64,000 bases of DNA from Allohahella marinimesophila (GTDB lineage: Bacteria > Pseudomonadota > Gammaproteobacteria > Pseudomonadales > Oleiphilaceae). Location: NCBI RefSeq assembly GCF_039538005.1, contig NZ_BAABBO010000001.1, positions 620,001 through 684,000 of the forward strand. Reading direction: 5' to 3'. This document shows, in pieces, positions 52,096-62,100 of this stretch. Positions within the stretch are counted from its first letter, which is position 1. Each line of letters begins with the position of its first letter. The translations under genes were made by a program, and so were the position numbers. Under the pieces are notes generated by a model. That model ran no database searches and had not been told where the DNA came from. It saw nothing but the letters and a program-made list of their open reading frames with translations.

Positions 52096-53805
52096 ATGGC
52101 TCGTTCAATAGCAAGACAAACCTATGCCGAAATGTTCGGTCCGACTACTGGCGACTGTGTCCGACTGGCAGACACAGAACTCTGGGCCAAAGTTGAAAAG
52201 GATTTCACCATATATGGCGATGAAGTCAAATTTGGTGGTGGTAAGGTCATCCGTGATGGACAGGGTCAGAGTCAGCTCACCAGCAGGCATGTGGCAGATA
52301 CGGTGATCACCAATGCTCTCATCATTGATCACTGGGGCATCGTCAAGGCGGACATCGGTATCAAGGATGGCCGGATCAGCGCTATTGGCAAAGCCGGTAA
52401 CCCGGATACACAGGCGGGCGTCACCATTGCGATTGGCGCTGGTACCGAGATTATTGCCGGAGAAGGGCAGATCGTCACCGCTGGTGCGATTGACGCGCAT
52501 ATCCACTTCATTTGCCCGCAGCAGATCGAAGAAGCGCTCATGTCTGGCATCACGACGATGTTGGGGGGCGGAACGGGTCCAGCCACAGGGACCAAGGCCA
52601 CCACCTGCACACCCGGGCCCTGGCATATAGGCAAGATGCTGCAGGCGGCTGAGGCCTTCCCGATGAATTTCGGCTTTCTCGGCAAGGGTAACGCGAGCTT
52701 GCCAGACCCGCTGGTAGAACAACTGCAAGCGGGTGCCTGTGGTCTCAAATTACATGAGGACTGGGGGACAACGCCGGCATCGATTGACAACTGCCTGCAC
52801 GTCGCTGAGCAATATGATGTTCAGGTGGCCATTCATACCGATACGCTCAACGAATCCGGCTTTGTCGAGGATACGATCAAGGCCATTGGCGATCGCTGCA
52901 TTCACACCTATCACACTGAAGGAGCGGGGGGCGGCCACGCACCAGATATCATCAAAATCGCAGGCCTGGCAAATATTCTGCCGTCATCGACGAACCCGAC
53001 CCGTCCTTATACCGTCAACACTGTCGATGAGCATCTCGACATGCTGATGGTTTGCCACCATCTGGACCCGTCCATCCCGGAAGACGTCGCCTTTGCGGAC
53101 TCGCGGATCCGCAAGGAAACCATTGCAGCCGAAGACATTCTTCACGATCTCGGCGTATTTTCCATGATTTCTTCGGATTCGCAGGCCATGGGTCGAGTCG
53201 GCGAGGTCATCAGCCGCACCTGGCAGACGGCTCACAAAATGAAGGTTCAGCGTGGCGAGTTGCCAGGCGACGAGGGTACTGGCGCTGACAATTTGCGCAT
53301 TAGACGCTACATCGCCAAATACACCATCAATCCTGCCATCACTCATGGCATTGCCCATGAAGTCGGTTCGATCGAGGTCGGCAAGCTGGCCGATCTCTGT
53401 ATCTGGCGCCCGGCTTTCTTCGGTGTGAAGCCGAGTCTCATCATCAAGGGCGGCATGATCGCAGCCGCTGCGATGGGCGATCCCAATGCTTCGATTCCTA
53501 CGCCACAGCCAGTGCATTATCGACCGATGTTCGGTAGTTATGGTGGAGCGGTGGCAGCTACTTCGCTCACCTTTGTCAGTCAGCTCGCCCTTGAATCGGA
53601 TATCGCGCAACGACTGAAGCTGAACAAGACGCTATCGGCCTGTAGAGGCGTCCGCCAGGTGCGCAAGTCTGACATGATACTCAACGGCGCAACGCCGCAT
53701 ATCGAGGTTGATGCCCAGACCTATGAAGTGAGAGCCGACGGCGAACTGCTGACCTGCGAACCGGCAAGCGAACTACCGCTGGCTCAGCGATATTTTCTTT
53801 TCTAG
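52096..53805 (+). CDS. ureC: Urease alpha subunit (catalytic)
   Basis: Ni-dependent hydrolysis of urea. 569 residues, normal length. Active-site parts are present: HIHFICPQQ (nickel His pair), the carbamylated Lys in GACGLKLHEDWGTTP, HTEGAGGGHAPD, and the mobile flap Cys/His in MLMVCHHLDPSI. The final residues YFLF match most bacterial UreC. Enzyme should be functional if matured by UreDEFG. Confidence 0.99.
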   Translation: MARSIARQTYAEMFGPTTGDCVRLADTELWAKVEKDFTIYGDEVKFGGGKVIRDGQGQSQLTSRHVADTVITNALIIDHWGIVKADIGIKDGRISAIGKAGNPDTQAGVTIAIGAGTEIIAGEGQIVTAGAIDAHIHFICPQQIEEALMSGITTMLGGGTGPATGTKATTCTPGPWHIGKMLQAAEAFPMNFGFLGKGNASLPDPLVEQLQAGACGLKLHEDWGTTPASIDNCLHVAEQYDVQVAIHTDTLNESGFVEDTIKAIGDRCIHTYHTEGAGGGHAPDIIKIAGLANILPSSTNPTRPYTVNTVDEHLDMLMVCHHLDPSIPEDVAFADSRIRKETIAAEDILHDLGVFSMISSDSQAMGRVGEVISRTWQTAHKMKVQRGELPGDEGTGADNLRIRRYIAKYTINPAITHGIAHEVGSIEVGKLADLCIWRPAFFGVKPSLIIKGGMIAAAAMGDPNASIPTPQPVHYRPMFGSYGGAVAATSLTFVSQLALESDIAQRLKLNKTLSACRGVRQVRKSDMILNGATPHIEVDAQTYEVRADGELLTCEPASELPLAQRYFLF

Positions 53806-53829
53806 CCAGTGCGCAACGAGAGCAGTAGC

Positions 53830-54353
<524 letters not shown>

Positions 54354-54357
<4 letters not shown>

Positions 54358-55133
54358 CTGCGCGATTTGCCATGATGTACCTCGCCAGTCCGGCCTTACC
54401 GGTTGGTGGCTTCGCCTGGTCGCAGGGGCTTGAAAGTGCGATCGAGTTAGGCTGGGTTAAGGACCGGCAGACTCTGGCAGATTGGCTCTCGGCAACGCTC
54501 GAGGATGGAATCGCTCAACTCGATCTGCCGGCAATTCACCTGGCGACTGCCATCATGCTCACCCACGAAGTCAGTGGCGATGGGGAGGCCGGGAACGAGA
54601 CCAGATCCGCGCACCTGCATAGGCTTCTTCGTGCCTGTAGTGGAGAGTTATCGACGCTGTCCCAGCGAATACTGGCTTTCCGTGAGACCAGTGAGTTGCT
54701 GGCGGAAGATCGTCAGCTTGCGGCCACTATGGCGCGTCTGCTCAGCCAGAATCCCGAGGGTCCACAGTCCGGCAGCCTTTCTGATCTCTCCGAACCGAGA
54801 GAAGCCCGAGCAGGCCTGGCAAGCGACATTGCGGACTTCGCCTGGCCTCTCGTATTCGCGTTAGGTGGTCGGCTGTGGAAGATGTCCGCTGAGGAGTGCG
54901 CCAGTGCCTTTGTATGGAGCTGGCTGGAGAACCAGGTAAGCGCTGCCCAGAAAACGATACCGCTTGGACAGACGGATGCACAGTCGGTGCTGCAGTACTT
55001 CTTGCCGCGACTGGATGCCCTCGTTACCCGCAGTGCCGCGATCGGGGTTGATGATATCGGCAGCGGCCTGCCTGGCATGGCCATCGCCAGCATGCTGCAT
55101 GAGACACAATATGCCAGGCTGTTCAGAAGCTGA
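54354..55133 (+). CDS. ureF: Urease accessory protein UreF
   Basis: 259 residues from GTG at 54354, overlapping the ureE stop (GTGA). UreF core: YLASPALPVGGFAWSQGLES, FRETSELLAEDRQLAATMAR, and the C-terminal LPRLDALVTRSAAIGVDDIG segment. A ~20-residue insertion (NPEGPQSGSLSDLSEPREAR) lengthens it. Activates UreG and controls nickel insertion. Confidence 0.95.
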
Positions 55134-55159
55134 GCCTGGCCCTAACGGAGACTACTATC

Positions 55160-55783
55160 ATGACAACATCCTGCCTAAGAGTCGGCGTCGGCGGACCGGT
55201 CGGATCAGGCAAGACGGCACTTGTGAAGCAGCTGTGTCTGGCCATGCGCGATCGTTACAACCTCGCTGTCGTCACCAACGATATCTATACGAGGGAAGAT
55301 GCGGAATTTCTGCTGCGTTACGAAGCTCTGCCAAGCGATCGCATACTGGGCGTCGAGACGGGTGGGTGTCCACACACGGCTATCAGGGAGGACGCCTCGA
55401 TGAATCTTGCGGCGGTAGAATCACTGCAGGCTCGGCATCCCGGGCTTGAGCTTGTCTTTGTTGAAAGCGGCGGTGATAACCTGAGCGCCACCTTCAGTCC
55501 TGAGCTTTCGGATCTGACGATCTATGTCATCGACGTCTGTGCCGGCGACAAGATTCCGCGGAAGGGCGGGCCCGGTATTACCAAGTCTGATTTGTTGGTC
55601 ATCAACAAAACGGAGCTGGCGCCGCACGTCGGTGCGTCGCTCGAAGTCATGGAGCGCGATACCTTACGCGTGCGCGGAAGCAAACCATTTGTTTTTGCCA
55701 ACGTACTCAAAGATGACGGTGTTGCTGAAATCGTTGATTTCATCGTACACCACGGTATGTTGGAGAAACGACAGGCGGGGTAA
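55160..55783 (+). CDS. ureG: Urease accessory GTPase UreG
   Basis: 207 residues. GTPase motifs: P-loop GVGGPVGSGKTALVKQ, CPHTAIREDASMNL (nickel-binding CPH motif), FVESGGDNLSATFSPEL and the NKxD site LLVINKTELAPHVG. Supplies energy and nickel for urease activation. ATG at 55160, after 26 bp. Confidence 0.98.
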   Translation: MTTSCLRVGVGGPVGSGKTALVKQLCLAMRDRYNLAVVTNDIYTREDAEFLLRYEALPSDRILGVETGGCPHTAIREDASMNLAAVESLQARHPGLELVFVESGGDNLSATFSPELSDLTIYVIDVCAGDKIPRKGGPGITKSDLLVINKTELAPHVGASLEVMERDTLRVRGSKPFVFANVLKDDGVAEIVDFIVHHGMLEKRQAG

Positions 55784-55784
55784 C

Positions 55785-55799
55785 TGACTGGGCCAGTCA
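55785..55799. repeat. Short palindrome after ureG at the presumed start of the ligase gene
   Basis: TGACTGG-G-CCAGTCA, perfect 7-bp arms with a 1-nt centre, 1 bp after the ureG stop codon. It has no T-run. It may act in mRNA processing or translation control of the next gene. Confidence 0.6.
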
Positions 55800-57251
55800 A
55801 TAGACCGGACAAGCTTTGCAGCGGAAGACTATGAACGCTTTCGGGCGCAGCTGCTGGATGATCTGAGCGAATTCAGAGCCATTCTCGATCGACCGCATTT
55901 TGGTAAGGGGCCGGCAAGTTTTGGTGCCGAAGTCGAACTGTATCTCGTGGATCGGGATGCTAACGTTGTTTACGCCAACGAAGCCGTTCGCAAGGCTGCT
56001 GGCGACGATCGGCTCACGCTTGAACTCAATCGCTTCAATCTCGAATTCAACCTCGATCCTGTGCCGGCCAGGGGTAGCCCCTTCGCCAGTATCGAGAAGA
56101 CGCTGCAGGACACCCTGCTCAAGCTCGATCAGGCAGCGGCTGCTTCGGGCGCTGGTATCGTTCCCATTGGTATTCTGCCGACGCTGACCACCAGCCAGCT
56201 CGGCGCCCATGCGATGACCGACCTGCCACGCTATCATGCGCTCGCCAGTGCGCTCAGACATCGGCGTGGTGAGGACTTCGCCATCCGTATCCAGGGACTC
56301 GAAACCCTCGATATGCGCTGGGGGGATGTGACGCTCGAAGGCGCGAATACCTCTTTTCAGTTTCATTACCGCGTCGACCCAGCGGACTTTCGTGATGTCT
56401 GGAATACGGCCTCACTGCTGACACCGCTGATGACCGCACTCGCAGCAAACTCGCCTCTGCTATTTGGCAGGCGGCTGTGGCAGGAAACCAGAATTCCCCT
56501 GTTTGAACAGTCCGTCGACAGTCGCGTGGCCCATACCTTTCGTGCACGCCTGCCGCCCCGGGTAGGCTTCGGCAACGGCTGGCTCCGCGAGGGCATTCAT
56601 GAGCTCTTCGTGGAGGGCGCCTATCTGTTTCCACCACTGATGCCTGTGATGCCCGAGGCGACGGCACCGGGCGAGCTTGGCGCGATGCGATTGCATCAGG
56701 GATCGATATGGTCCTGGAACAGACCAATATATGACCCGGCTGACGGGGGGCACATCAGAATCGAATTACGGGCGCTGCCGGCGGGGCCGACCTGTGCCGA
56801 CATGTGCGCCAACGCGGCAGTCTTCATTGGCCTCATCGAAGCCATGAAGCCCTACATCAACACCATTATCCCCGGCTTGCCTTTCCGCTATGCTACAGAG
56901 AACTTCTACAATGCGGCTCATCATGGACTCGAAGCCATCATGCTGTGGCCTGACATCGACAGCAGCACACTGAGGGAACGCACCGTTGCCGATATCCTCG
57001 GGGAGTTGCTGCCCATGGTACCAGTCGGCCTGAGTGGTCTTGGCGTATCCGCCAGCGATATTGACAGAGCGGTCAGCATTGCCGCTGATACCCTTGGCAG
57101 TCGTCAGAACGGCAGTCGATGGCTGCTGGACAATCTGGCCAGACTGACTGCTGATGGCAGCGACAAGCAGGCTGCGCTCCGAACGCTCGTCAACCAGTAC
57201 CGCCAGCGCGCGCTCAGCAATACACCAGTATCCCAATGGGAGCGCCTGTGA
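55788..57251 (+). CDS. GCS2-type glutamate-cysteine ligase-like carboxylate-amine ligase (non-canonical start)
   Basis: ATP-dependent carboxylate-amine ligase fold related to EgtA/GCS2. The frame is open from a TGA at 55785; there is no ATG, GTG or TTG in frame before GTG 55947, but the conserved first strand (SFGAEVELYLV, with the ATP/Mg Glu) lies upstream of that GTG, so the protein must begin earlier, probably at CTG 55788 or ATA 55800. Coordinates here are the open frame; a start at 55947 would give 434 residues. Further family parts: LELNRFNLEFNLDP, GGHIRIELRALPAGPTCADM, ANAAVFIGLIEAMKPYIN. True GshA activity is not implied. It follows ureG directly and overlaps the next gene by 4 bp. 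Confidence 0.75.
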   Translation: MGQSIDRTSFAAEDYERFRAQLLDDLSEFRAILDRPHFGKGPASFGAEVELYLVDRDANVVYANEAVRKAAGDDRLTLELNRFNLEFNLDPVPARGSPFASIEKTLQDTLLKLDQAAAASGAGIVPIGILPTLTTSQLGAHAMTDLPRYHALASALRHRRGEDFAIRIQGLETLDMRWGDVTLEGANTSFQFHYRVDPADFRDVWNTASLLTPLMTALAANSPLLFGRRLWQETRIPLFEQSVDSRVAHTFRARLPPRVGFGNGWLREGIHELFVEGAYLFPPLMPVMPEATAPGELGAMRLHQGSIWSWNRPIYDPADGGHIRIELRALPAGPTCADMCANAAVFIGLIEAMKPYINTIIPGLPFRYATENFYNAAHHGLEAIMLWPDIDSSTLRERTVADILGELLPMVPVGLSGLGVSASDIDRAVSIAADTLGSRQNGSRWLLDNLARLTADGSDKQAALRTLVNQYRQRALSNTPVSQWERL

Positions 57252-58447
57252 AAACGCCTTCGCCACTGCCAGAACTATCGTTGGCAGACGTTCGAAGCCT
57301 GGTGAAGGCGGCGAGTCGGCAGAGTGCCAGGGTCGAGGCTGAAACCGGTAATGGTGTGGATGCATCGCTGCAACGAGAGCGAGCGCTTGCGGCCGCCTTC
57401 TTGAACCTGCTGCCCGGACCCTGTCTCCTGCATCTGAACGCTGACCCCAGTAAAGTGCAGGCGCGGGACGACAGGCCATCCCGTCGGCTGGTCATCACGC
57501 TGCTTCACGGCAATGAGCCCTCCGGTCTTCTCGCGCTGTTGCGCCTGGTGCAGGCGGAGCTGGAGCCGCATGGCATCGTCGCCTGCATCGTTGCCAATCC
57601 TTCAGCCGCGCTGCACGGGCAAGCTTTTCGGCATCGCTTTATCCCAGGGCATAGCGATCTGAACCGTTGTTTCTTCAACCGTCCGGAGCCATCTGGCATG
57701 GCAGGGCCAGAAGAAGATGTCGACGCGGCTCTGGCGTCATCGATTCTGGCCTGTATCAGAGATTTTCAGCCCGAAAGCCTGATCGATATCCATAATACTT
57801 CAGGCAAGGGGCCTGCCTTTGCGGTCTCTATACGTGATGATGCCTGCCACCGAGCGCTCACGGCCCTCTGGACCTGCGACATGATCGTTACAGATTTGCG
57901 GCTTGGTGCATTGATGGAACTGAGCGAGCGCTCGGTGCCGACTGTGACCATAGAGTGTGGCGGGGCGGGTGACAGTAACGCTGTCCTTATCGCCTATGAG
58001 GGCCTGCGGCGATTTTGCCAGCTGCCCGGACAGCGCGCGCTGGAACCGGAAGCCGGTGCCGAGCAGGCCATGCAGACCAGGGTGTTTCGTAATCCGATGC
58101 GGCTGCAACTCGATGCATCTACCAGCATTGCTTACGCCGATGCGGCAGCCTACCATCAGAATGAAGAGGTCGCTCTCGAACTCGGCAAGGATATCGTGCT
58201 GGCAGACGACGCTGACGCACTGAATTTTGGTGCTGTCGGGCCGGACACGGTGATCGCGAGAATGCAGCCGGAGGCTTTCGCAAAACTTTCGGTAAAAAGT
58301 CATATTGGGGTGGCGAACGTCACAGACTATTTCGAGCTTCGGCGTTACGATCTGGTCACGAAGCACAGTACTCGCTTTTTTATGATGACAACGCGCGCAG
58401 ACATAGCCCTCAGTGACTGTCTCTGCTATTTCATAGCCAACGAATGA
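57248..58447 (+). CDS. AstE/AspA-family zinc hydrolase (succinylglutamate desuccinylase/aspartoacylase type)
   Basis: About 399 residues from GTG 57248, which overlaps the previous stop (GTGA) and has GGGAG 5 bp upstream; ATG 57236 is possible but lacks a Shine-Dalgarno. Zinc ligands: His and Glu in ITLLHGNEPSGLLALLR and a later His in SLIDIHNTSGKGPAFAV; catalytic Glu probably in VTIECGGAGDSN. The conserved FIPGHSDLNRCFFNRP is also typical. Enzymes of the family remove an acyl or amino-acid group from an amide. The natural substrate is unknown; coupling to the ligase and the urease operon suggests a nitrogen-containing amide. Confidence 0.82.
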   Translation: MKTPSPLPELSLADVRSLVKAASRQSARVEAETGNGVDASLQRERALAAAFLNLLPGPCLLHLNADPSKVQARDDRPSRRLVITLLHGNEPSGLLALLRLVQAELEPHGIVACIVANPSAALHGQAFRHRFIPGHSDLNRCFFNRPEPSGMAGPEEDVDAALASSILACIRDFQPESLIDIHNTSGKGPAFAVSIRDDACHRALTALWTCDMIVTDLRLGALMELSERSVPTVTIECGGAGDSNAVLIAYEGLRRFCQLPGQRALEPEAGAEQAMQTRVFRNPMRLQLDASTSIAYADAAAYHQNEEVALELGKDIVLADDADALNFGAVGPDTVIARMQPEAFAKLSVKSHIGVANVTDYFELRRYDLVTKHSTRFFMMTTRADIALSDCLCYFIANE

Positions 58448-58491
58448 GCCGAAAGCATGGTTGACCGCTGCTGCCCAGACAGGTACAACTC

Positions 58492-59112
58492 GTGAAAATT
58501 TTGCGCCTCCAAGAGATTGTCAGTTTGAAACATCGTTTTATCAGGTTTTTATCCATTGCGCGTCCTGCGCTGTTGCTACTGTCCGCAGGCTTCCTTGGAT
58601 TTACTGCGTCTGCTCACGCCATCGATGAGATCGATACTCCGGATTTCGAGCGAGGCCCTTATGCTGGGCTCAGCGCCGGTATGCTCTTCGTCGATGCCGG
58701 TGGAGAAAAGTTCAGCCCTGCCGTGCTGCAGGCCGATTTTGGCTATCGCATCAGCGAGCTGTTGACCACTGAGCTGACGGCCGGTGCCGGTGTCTATGAC
58801 GACGATAGTGACGACGCCGAGATGTCGGTCGAATTCGCAGGTGGCGCCCACATGTTCGTTGGCGGCGCTTTCAGCGGGCGCACCAGTATTGCATTGGGGC
58901 TTGGCTATACCTTCTATGAGCTTGATACCCAGGCGGGTGCCAGCGGTGAGCCGGGCTCCCAGGATTATCGTGGCCCGAGTCTGCAGTTTCGGCTGGAGGA
59001 GCGACTCAAGTCCATGCCGTCGGTCATTCTCCGAGGCGGGTACCAGCATGTGTTTCTTGACGGTGACGTCACGATAAAGGCCGCGATTCTGGGAGCGGTT
59101 TATGAATTCTAG
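58492..59112 (+). CDS. Outer-membrane beta-barrel protein
   Basis: A 206-residue exported protein with a signal peptide (PALLLLSAGFLGFTASAHA). The mature part has alternating strands (GPYAGLSAGMLFVDAGGE, ELTTELTAGAGVYDDD, SIALGLGYTFYELD, SVILRGGYQHVFLDG) and ends in Phe (ILGAVYEF), as expected for OmpA-like or OmpW-like barrels of 8 strands. GTG start at 58492 (TTG 58525 possible). Overlaps the next gene by 11 bp. Confidence 0.82.
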   Translation: MKILRLQEIVSLKHRFIRFLSIARPALLLLSAGFLGFTASAHAIDEIDTPDFERGPYAGLSAGMLFVDAGGEKFSPAVLQADFGYRISELLTTELTAGAGVYDDDSDDAEMSVEFAGGAHMFVGGAFSGRTSIALGLGYTFYELDTQAGASGEPGSQDYRGPSLQFRLEERLKSMPSVILRGGYQHVFLDGDVTIKAAILGAVYEF

Positions 59113-60346
59113 ACTATGCAGGCGCCTGGGCCTGGCAATCTTCACAGCCCTTGCGATCAGTGCCTGCTCCGGCGAAGACGAAAGTGAATCTCTCGAACGC
59201 GCAGTAGTGATCGCTCGTGAGAATGTGGCCAGCATTGCCGTGCAGTCGGCGAACGACAAGAGAATCTTTGCGCCTGGTGAGAACTGGGATTTTTCGGTGG
59301 TGGCTACCAGGGCCGATGGCACTACTTTCGATGCAACCAGCCGTGTCGATTGGCGCAGCAGTGATACCTCGGTCGCACGAATTAACGGTGGACAATTCAA
59401 CGCTGGTGCGGTGACTGGCGTATCGCCAGTCATTATCAGCGCCGACTGGGCCCAGTTCAGTGCCAGCCTGGAAGTGAATGTCAGCGACGCGGCGCTCGTC
59501 AGCATCACTACTTCGCTGGCGTCGCAGGACCCGGTGAACGAGTGCCTGCCGACGAGTGCGTCGGCTGTCGGCAACTATAGTGACGGCACCGTAAGACCTC
59601 TCAACGGCCTCGGCTGGACTTCCACAGCGCCAGACATCGCCAGGATCGATGACAGTGGCAATATTCTCACGCTGAACGCAGGCGCCAGCGATATTACTGC
59701 TTCGCTCGGTGGCGTAGTGTCTCAGCCCGCGCCACTCAATGTCAGCGATACACTGTCCGGAATAACGGTATCAGGCGAAGATGGCGGCACTGGCTCCACC
59801 ACTGTTCAGGTGGGTGGCGCGGCGAGCCTCGCGGCTACCGGTATCTATTCGAACGGTACGCCCGCGCAGACAATCACGCCGGCGGTCAACTGGAGTAGTG
59901 CCAATGATGCAGCGGTCAGGGTCGACGCAGCAGGGCGTCTGAGCGGCGTAGCACCGGGCAGTGCTGAAATTACAGCTAGTTGTGGTGGTCTCGACGGTAC
60001 TATTTCAGCCAATGCCATTGGCATCAACGATATCGTGATCGTCAATCCCCGCACGGGGAATCTGGTGGCGGGTGATCGTGTCGAGCTTGAACTCTATGGT
60101 GTGCTGTCGAATGGCGAGCGTGGCACAGTGGACTTTGCCGACGGCGACGAGCGAGATGAGATTACCTGGCAGATTCCCCGCGATGAGGGAGATACCATTG
60201 CGACAATCGACGGTGACGGCTTCCTGGAAATCAATACGCTGACCAATATCGTGTCGCTGACGACAGTCAGAGTCAATGCGCAGTATATTCAGGGCACTCA
60301 GACCTTCAATACCAGTCTGCTGATTCAGGTTGGCCCAACCCGCTAG
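59102..60346 (+). CDS. Lipoprotein with bacterial Ig-like (Big2) domains
   Basis: A 414-residue exported lipoprotein: LAIFTALAISACSGEDE with lipobox ISAC. Several Ig-like repeats follow, with the Big2 pattern VDWRSSDTSVARINGGQFNA, LGWTSTAPDIARIDDSGNIL and VNWSSANDAAVRVDAAGRL. No catalytic domain. Probably a surface or periplasmic adhesion or scaffold protein, expressed with the beta-barrel upstream. Confidence 0.85.
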   Translation: MNSRLCRRLGLAIFTALAISACSGEDESESLERAVVIARENVASIAVQSANDKRIFAPGENWDFSVVATRADGTTFDATSRVDWRSSDTSVARINGGQFNAGAVTGVSPVIISADWAQFSASLEVNVSDAALVSITTSLASQDPVNECLPTSASAVGNYSDGTVRPLNGLGWTSTAPDIARIDDSGNILTLNAGASDITASLGGVVSQPAPLNVSDTLSGITVSGEDGGTGSTTVQVGGAASLAATGIYSNGTPAQTITPAVNWSSANDAAVRVDAAGRLSGVAPGSAEITASCGGLDGTISANAIGINDIVIVNPRTGNLVAGDRVELELYGVLSNGERGTVDFADGDERDEITWQIPRDEGDTIATIDGDGFLEINTLTNIVSLTTVRVNAQYIQGTQTFNTSLLIQVGPTR

Positions 60347-60369
60347 CCTAGCTAACGGGCGGAATGAGG

Positions 60370-60397
60370 CAGGCTGATGCGCGATGGCGCCAGCCTG
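60370..60397. terminator. Hairpin between convergent lipoprotein and oxidoreductase genes
   Basis: CAGGCTG (60370-60376) pairs with CAGCCTG (60391-60397) and inside it GCGC (60379-60382) pairs with GCGC (60387-60390) around GATG; a 2-nt bulge (AT) separates the two stems. No T-run. Located about 24 bp after one stop codon and 20 bp before the other, probably a shared 3' end structure. Confidence 0.45.
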
Positions 60398-60416
60398 TCC
60401 TGCTCAGTTCGATGCA

Positions 60417-61736
60417 TCAGGCATCGAGTTCCTCGAAAGTCATCCCGGCACTTTTCGTCAGACGTTCGATGAGGACGGTACCCATGGCCGTCGACGGTGT
60501 CCAGAAACCACCCTTGAGTGCGCTCACATCCTGTGCCAGACAGATCGCTGCCTGCGACATCATTCTCGCCGTACAGCCATAGCCGGGATCGCGTTCGCCA
60601 GTGACCTTGATGCTGATCTTCGCGCCACCTTTGGTCTTGCCCTTGAATCGGAGGTCGAAGTAGCCAGCGTTGCGGGAAGCCTTGTCCGGGCCTTCGCCAG
60701 GCTTTGGCACAAGAAAGGTTTCGATCGCCCAGCGGGTTGGCTTGATCGCTGAGCCTACCATGAACGCGGCGGTGGCGCCGGCCACTGCGTAGGCTGCAAG
60801 ACGACCTTTGACGCCGCGTCCGGTGAGCGTGGCCTCGCTGTACGTGAAGTCCTTGCCGTATTCGGCCTGCTTGAGACCATTGCTGCGGTGCACGACTCGA
60901 GTATTGATGGCCGCCATGATGAAGGGCGCGGTCCATGACCGGAAATCTGCATCGTAGCGAGGCGTGTTGGCATCCGGCTGCCGGGTGTCCGGATGATGAC
61001 TGTCAGGACAGAGCAGATAAGGATTACTCAACTGCTTGCGCAGCTCAGAATCGTTCTTCGCCTCCTTGATCAAGTTCATCAAGCTGGCCACAGTTCCGCC
61101 CGAGAACTCACCCTTGGCGCCCTTGACCCGCATGCTGACGTGGTTACAAGGCTCGCCGAACCGCTCCATCGCTGCTTGCTGAAGAAAGTGTACACCCAGA
61201 TCGGATGGAATCGAGTCGAAGCCGCAGCAATGCACGATGCGTGCGCCAGAAGCCTTGGCATCGGGCTCATAACGGTCAATCATCTCTTTGATCCACTGTA
61301 CTTCGCCGGCAAGATCGCAGTAGTCAGTGCCAGTCTTGGCGCAGATACGCACCAGGGGTTCGCCATAGAGCGCATAAGGACCGACCGTAGTGAGTACCAC
61401 CTTGGTCTGCGCGCACATGTTCGCCAGCGAGGCTGTATCGTTGGCGTCTGCAATGATCAGAGGCAAGCTGGCAGCCGTGGGCCCGAGCTTGCTGCGCATC
61501 TCGCGTAACTTGTTGCGTGATCGACCGGCAGCAGCCCACTTGAGGTTTTGTCCGACACCATAGGTTTCGAGCAGGTATTCGGCGACCAGTTCGCCCACGA
61601 AGCTGGTCGCGCCAAAAATGATGAGATCGTATTGCGGCGTTGTTTCGGGGGGCTTGGCCGGTTTTTTTGCCATTTTGTTGGCCGGGGCAGAAGGCTTGGC
61701 GGCTTTGCTGGCTGGGCTGTTCTTCTTTGCTGTCAT
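60417..61736 (-). CDS. Saccharopine-dehydrogenase-like oxidoreductase (trans-acting enoyl reductase type)
   Basis: A 439-residue NAD(P)-binding protein. The Rossmann motif YDLIIFGATSFVGELVAEYL begins at about residue 38, after a Lys/Ala/Pro-rich low-complexity N-terminus (KPAKPPETTPQ). Further family parts: AAAGRSRNKLREMRSKLG, VLTTVGPYALYGEPLV, CDLAGEVQWIKEMID and HCCGFDSIPSDLGVHFLQ. The mycobacterial relatives act as trans enoyl reductases in lipid synthesis; substrate here unknown. ATG at 61736. Confidence 0.85.
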   Translation of the reverse strand: MTAKKNSPASKAAKPSAPANKMAKKPAKPPETTPQYDLIIFGATSFVGELVAEYLLETYGVGQNLKWAAAGRSRNKLREMRSKLGPTAASLPLIIADANDTASLANMCAQTKVVLTTVGPYALYGEPLVRICAKTGTDYCDLAGEVQWIKEMIDRYEPDAKASGARIVHCCGFDSIPSDLGVHFLQQAAMERFGEPCNHVSMRVKGAKGEFSGGTVASLMNLIKEAKNDSELRKQLSNPYLLCPDSHHPDTRQPDANTPRYDADFRSWTAPFIMAAINTRVVHRSNGLKQAEYGKDFTYSEATLTGRGVKGRLAAYAVAGATAAFMVGSAIKPTRWAIETFLVPKPGEGPDKASRNAGYFDLRFKGKTKGGAKISIKVTGERDPGYGCTARMMSQAAICLAQDVSALKGGFWTPSTAMGTVLIERLTKSAGMTFEELDA

Positions 61737-61770
61737 GTAGTGTCCTTTTTATGAGTACGAATGCAATGGC

Positions 61771-62100
61771 CTACTGTGGGGAATTGCTGTCAATGGTGAC
61801 AGGCAGGCGTGCCACCGCGCGCCTGACCTGCGGCATCGCATGAATCCTGTCATTTTCGAATTTACCGACTTTTCGGAATCTTACCAACAACATACGTGCA
61901 ACCTGCTCACCCTGTGCCCGATTTCGTCCATGCTTTTGCAGAACGGCAAGAATTTCGTCTTCAGCAACATCGGTTCGATGTCGATGTAAATCGAGAATTT
62001 CCCGTGCCGCCGCCTCATCTTTCGGATCGGTCGTCTGCAGATTGGTGACGATCAGGTAGCCGAAGACTGCGGCTACCATGATGCCGATGATATAGGTCAT
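61771..62100 (-). CDS. Small membrane-anchored protein, unknown function
   Basis: A 109-residue protein from ATG 62100, overlapping the stop of the upstream gene by 4 bp (ATGA). N-terminal membrane helix (MTYIIGIMVAAVFGYLIVTN) followed by a soluble helical part (AAAREILDLHRHRTDVAEDE, VARMLLVRFRKVGKFENDRI). No known domain recognised. Translation is coupled to the UDG-like gene. Confidence 0.75.
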   Translation of the reverse strand: MTYIIGIMVAAVFGYLIVTNLQTTDPKDEAAAREILDLHRHRTDVAEDEILAVLQKHGRNRAQGEQVARMLLVRFRKVGKFENDRIHAMPQVRRAVARLPVTIDSNSPQ

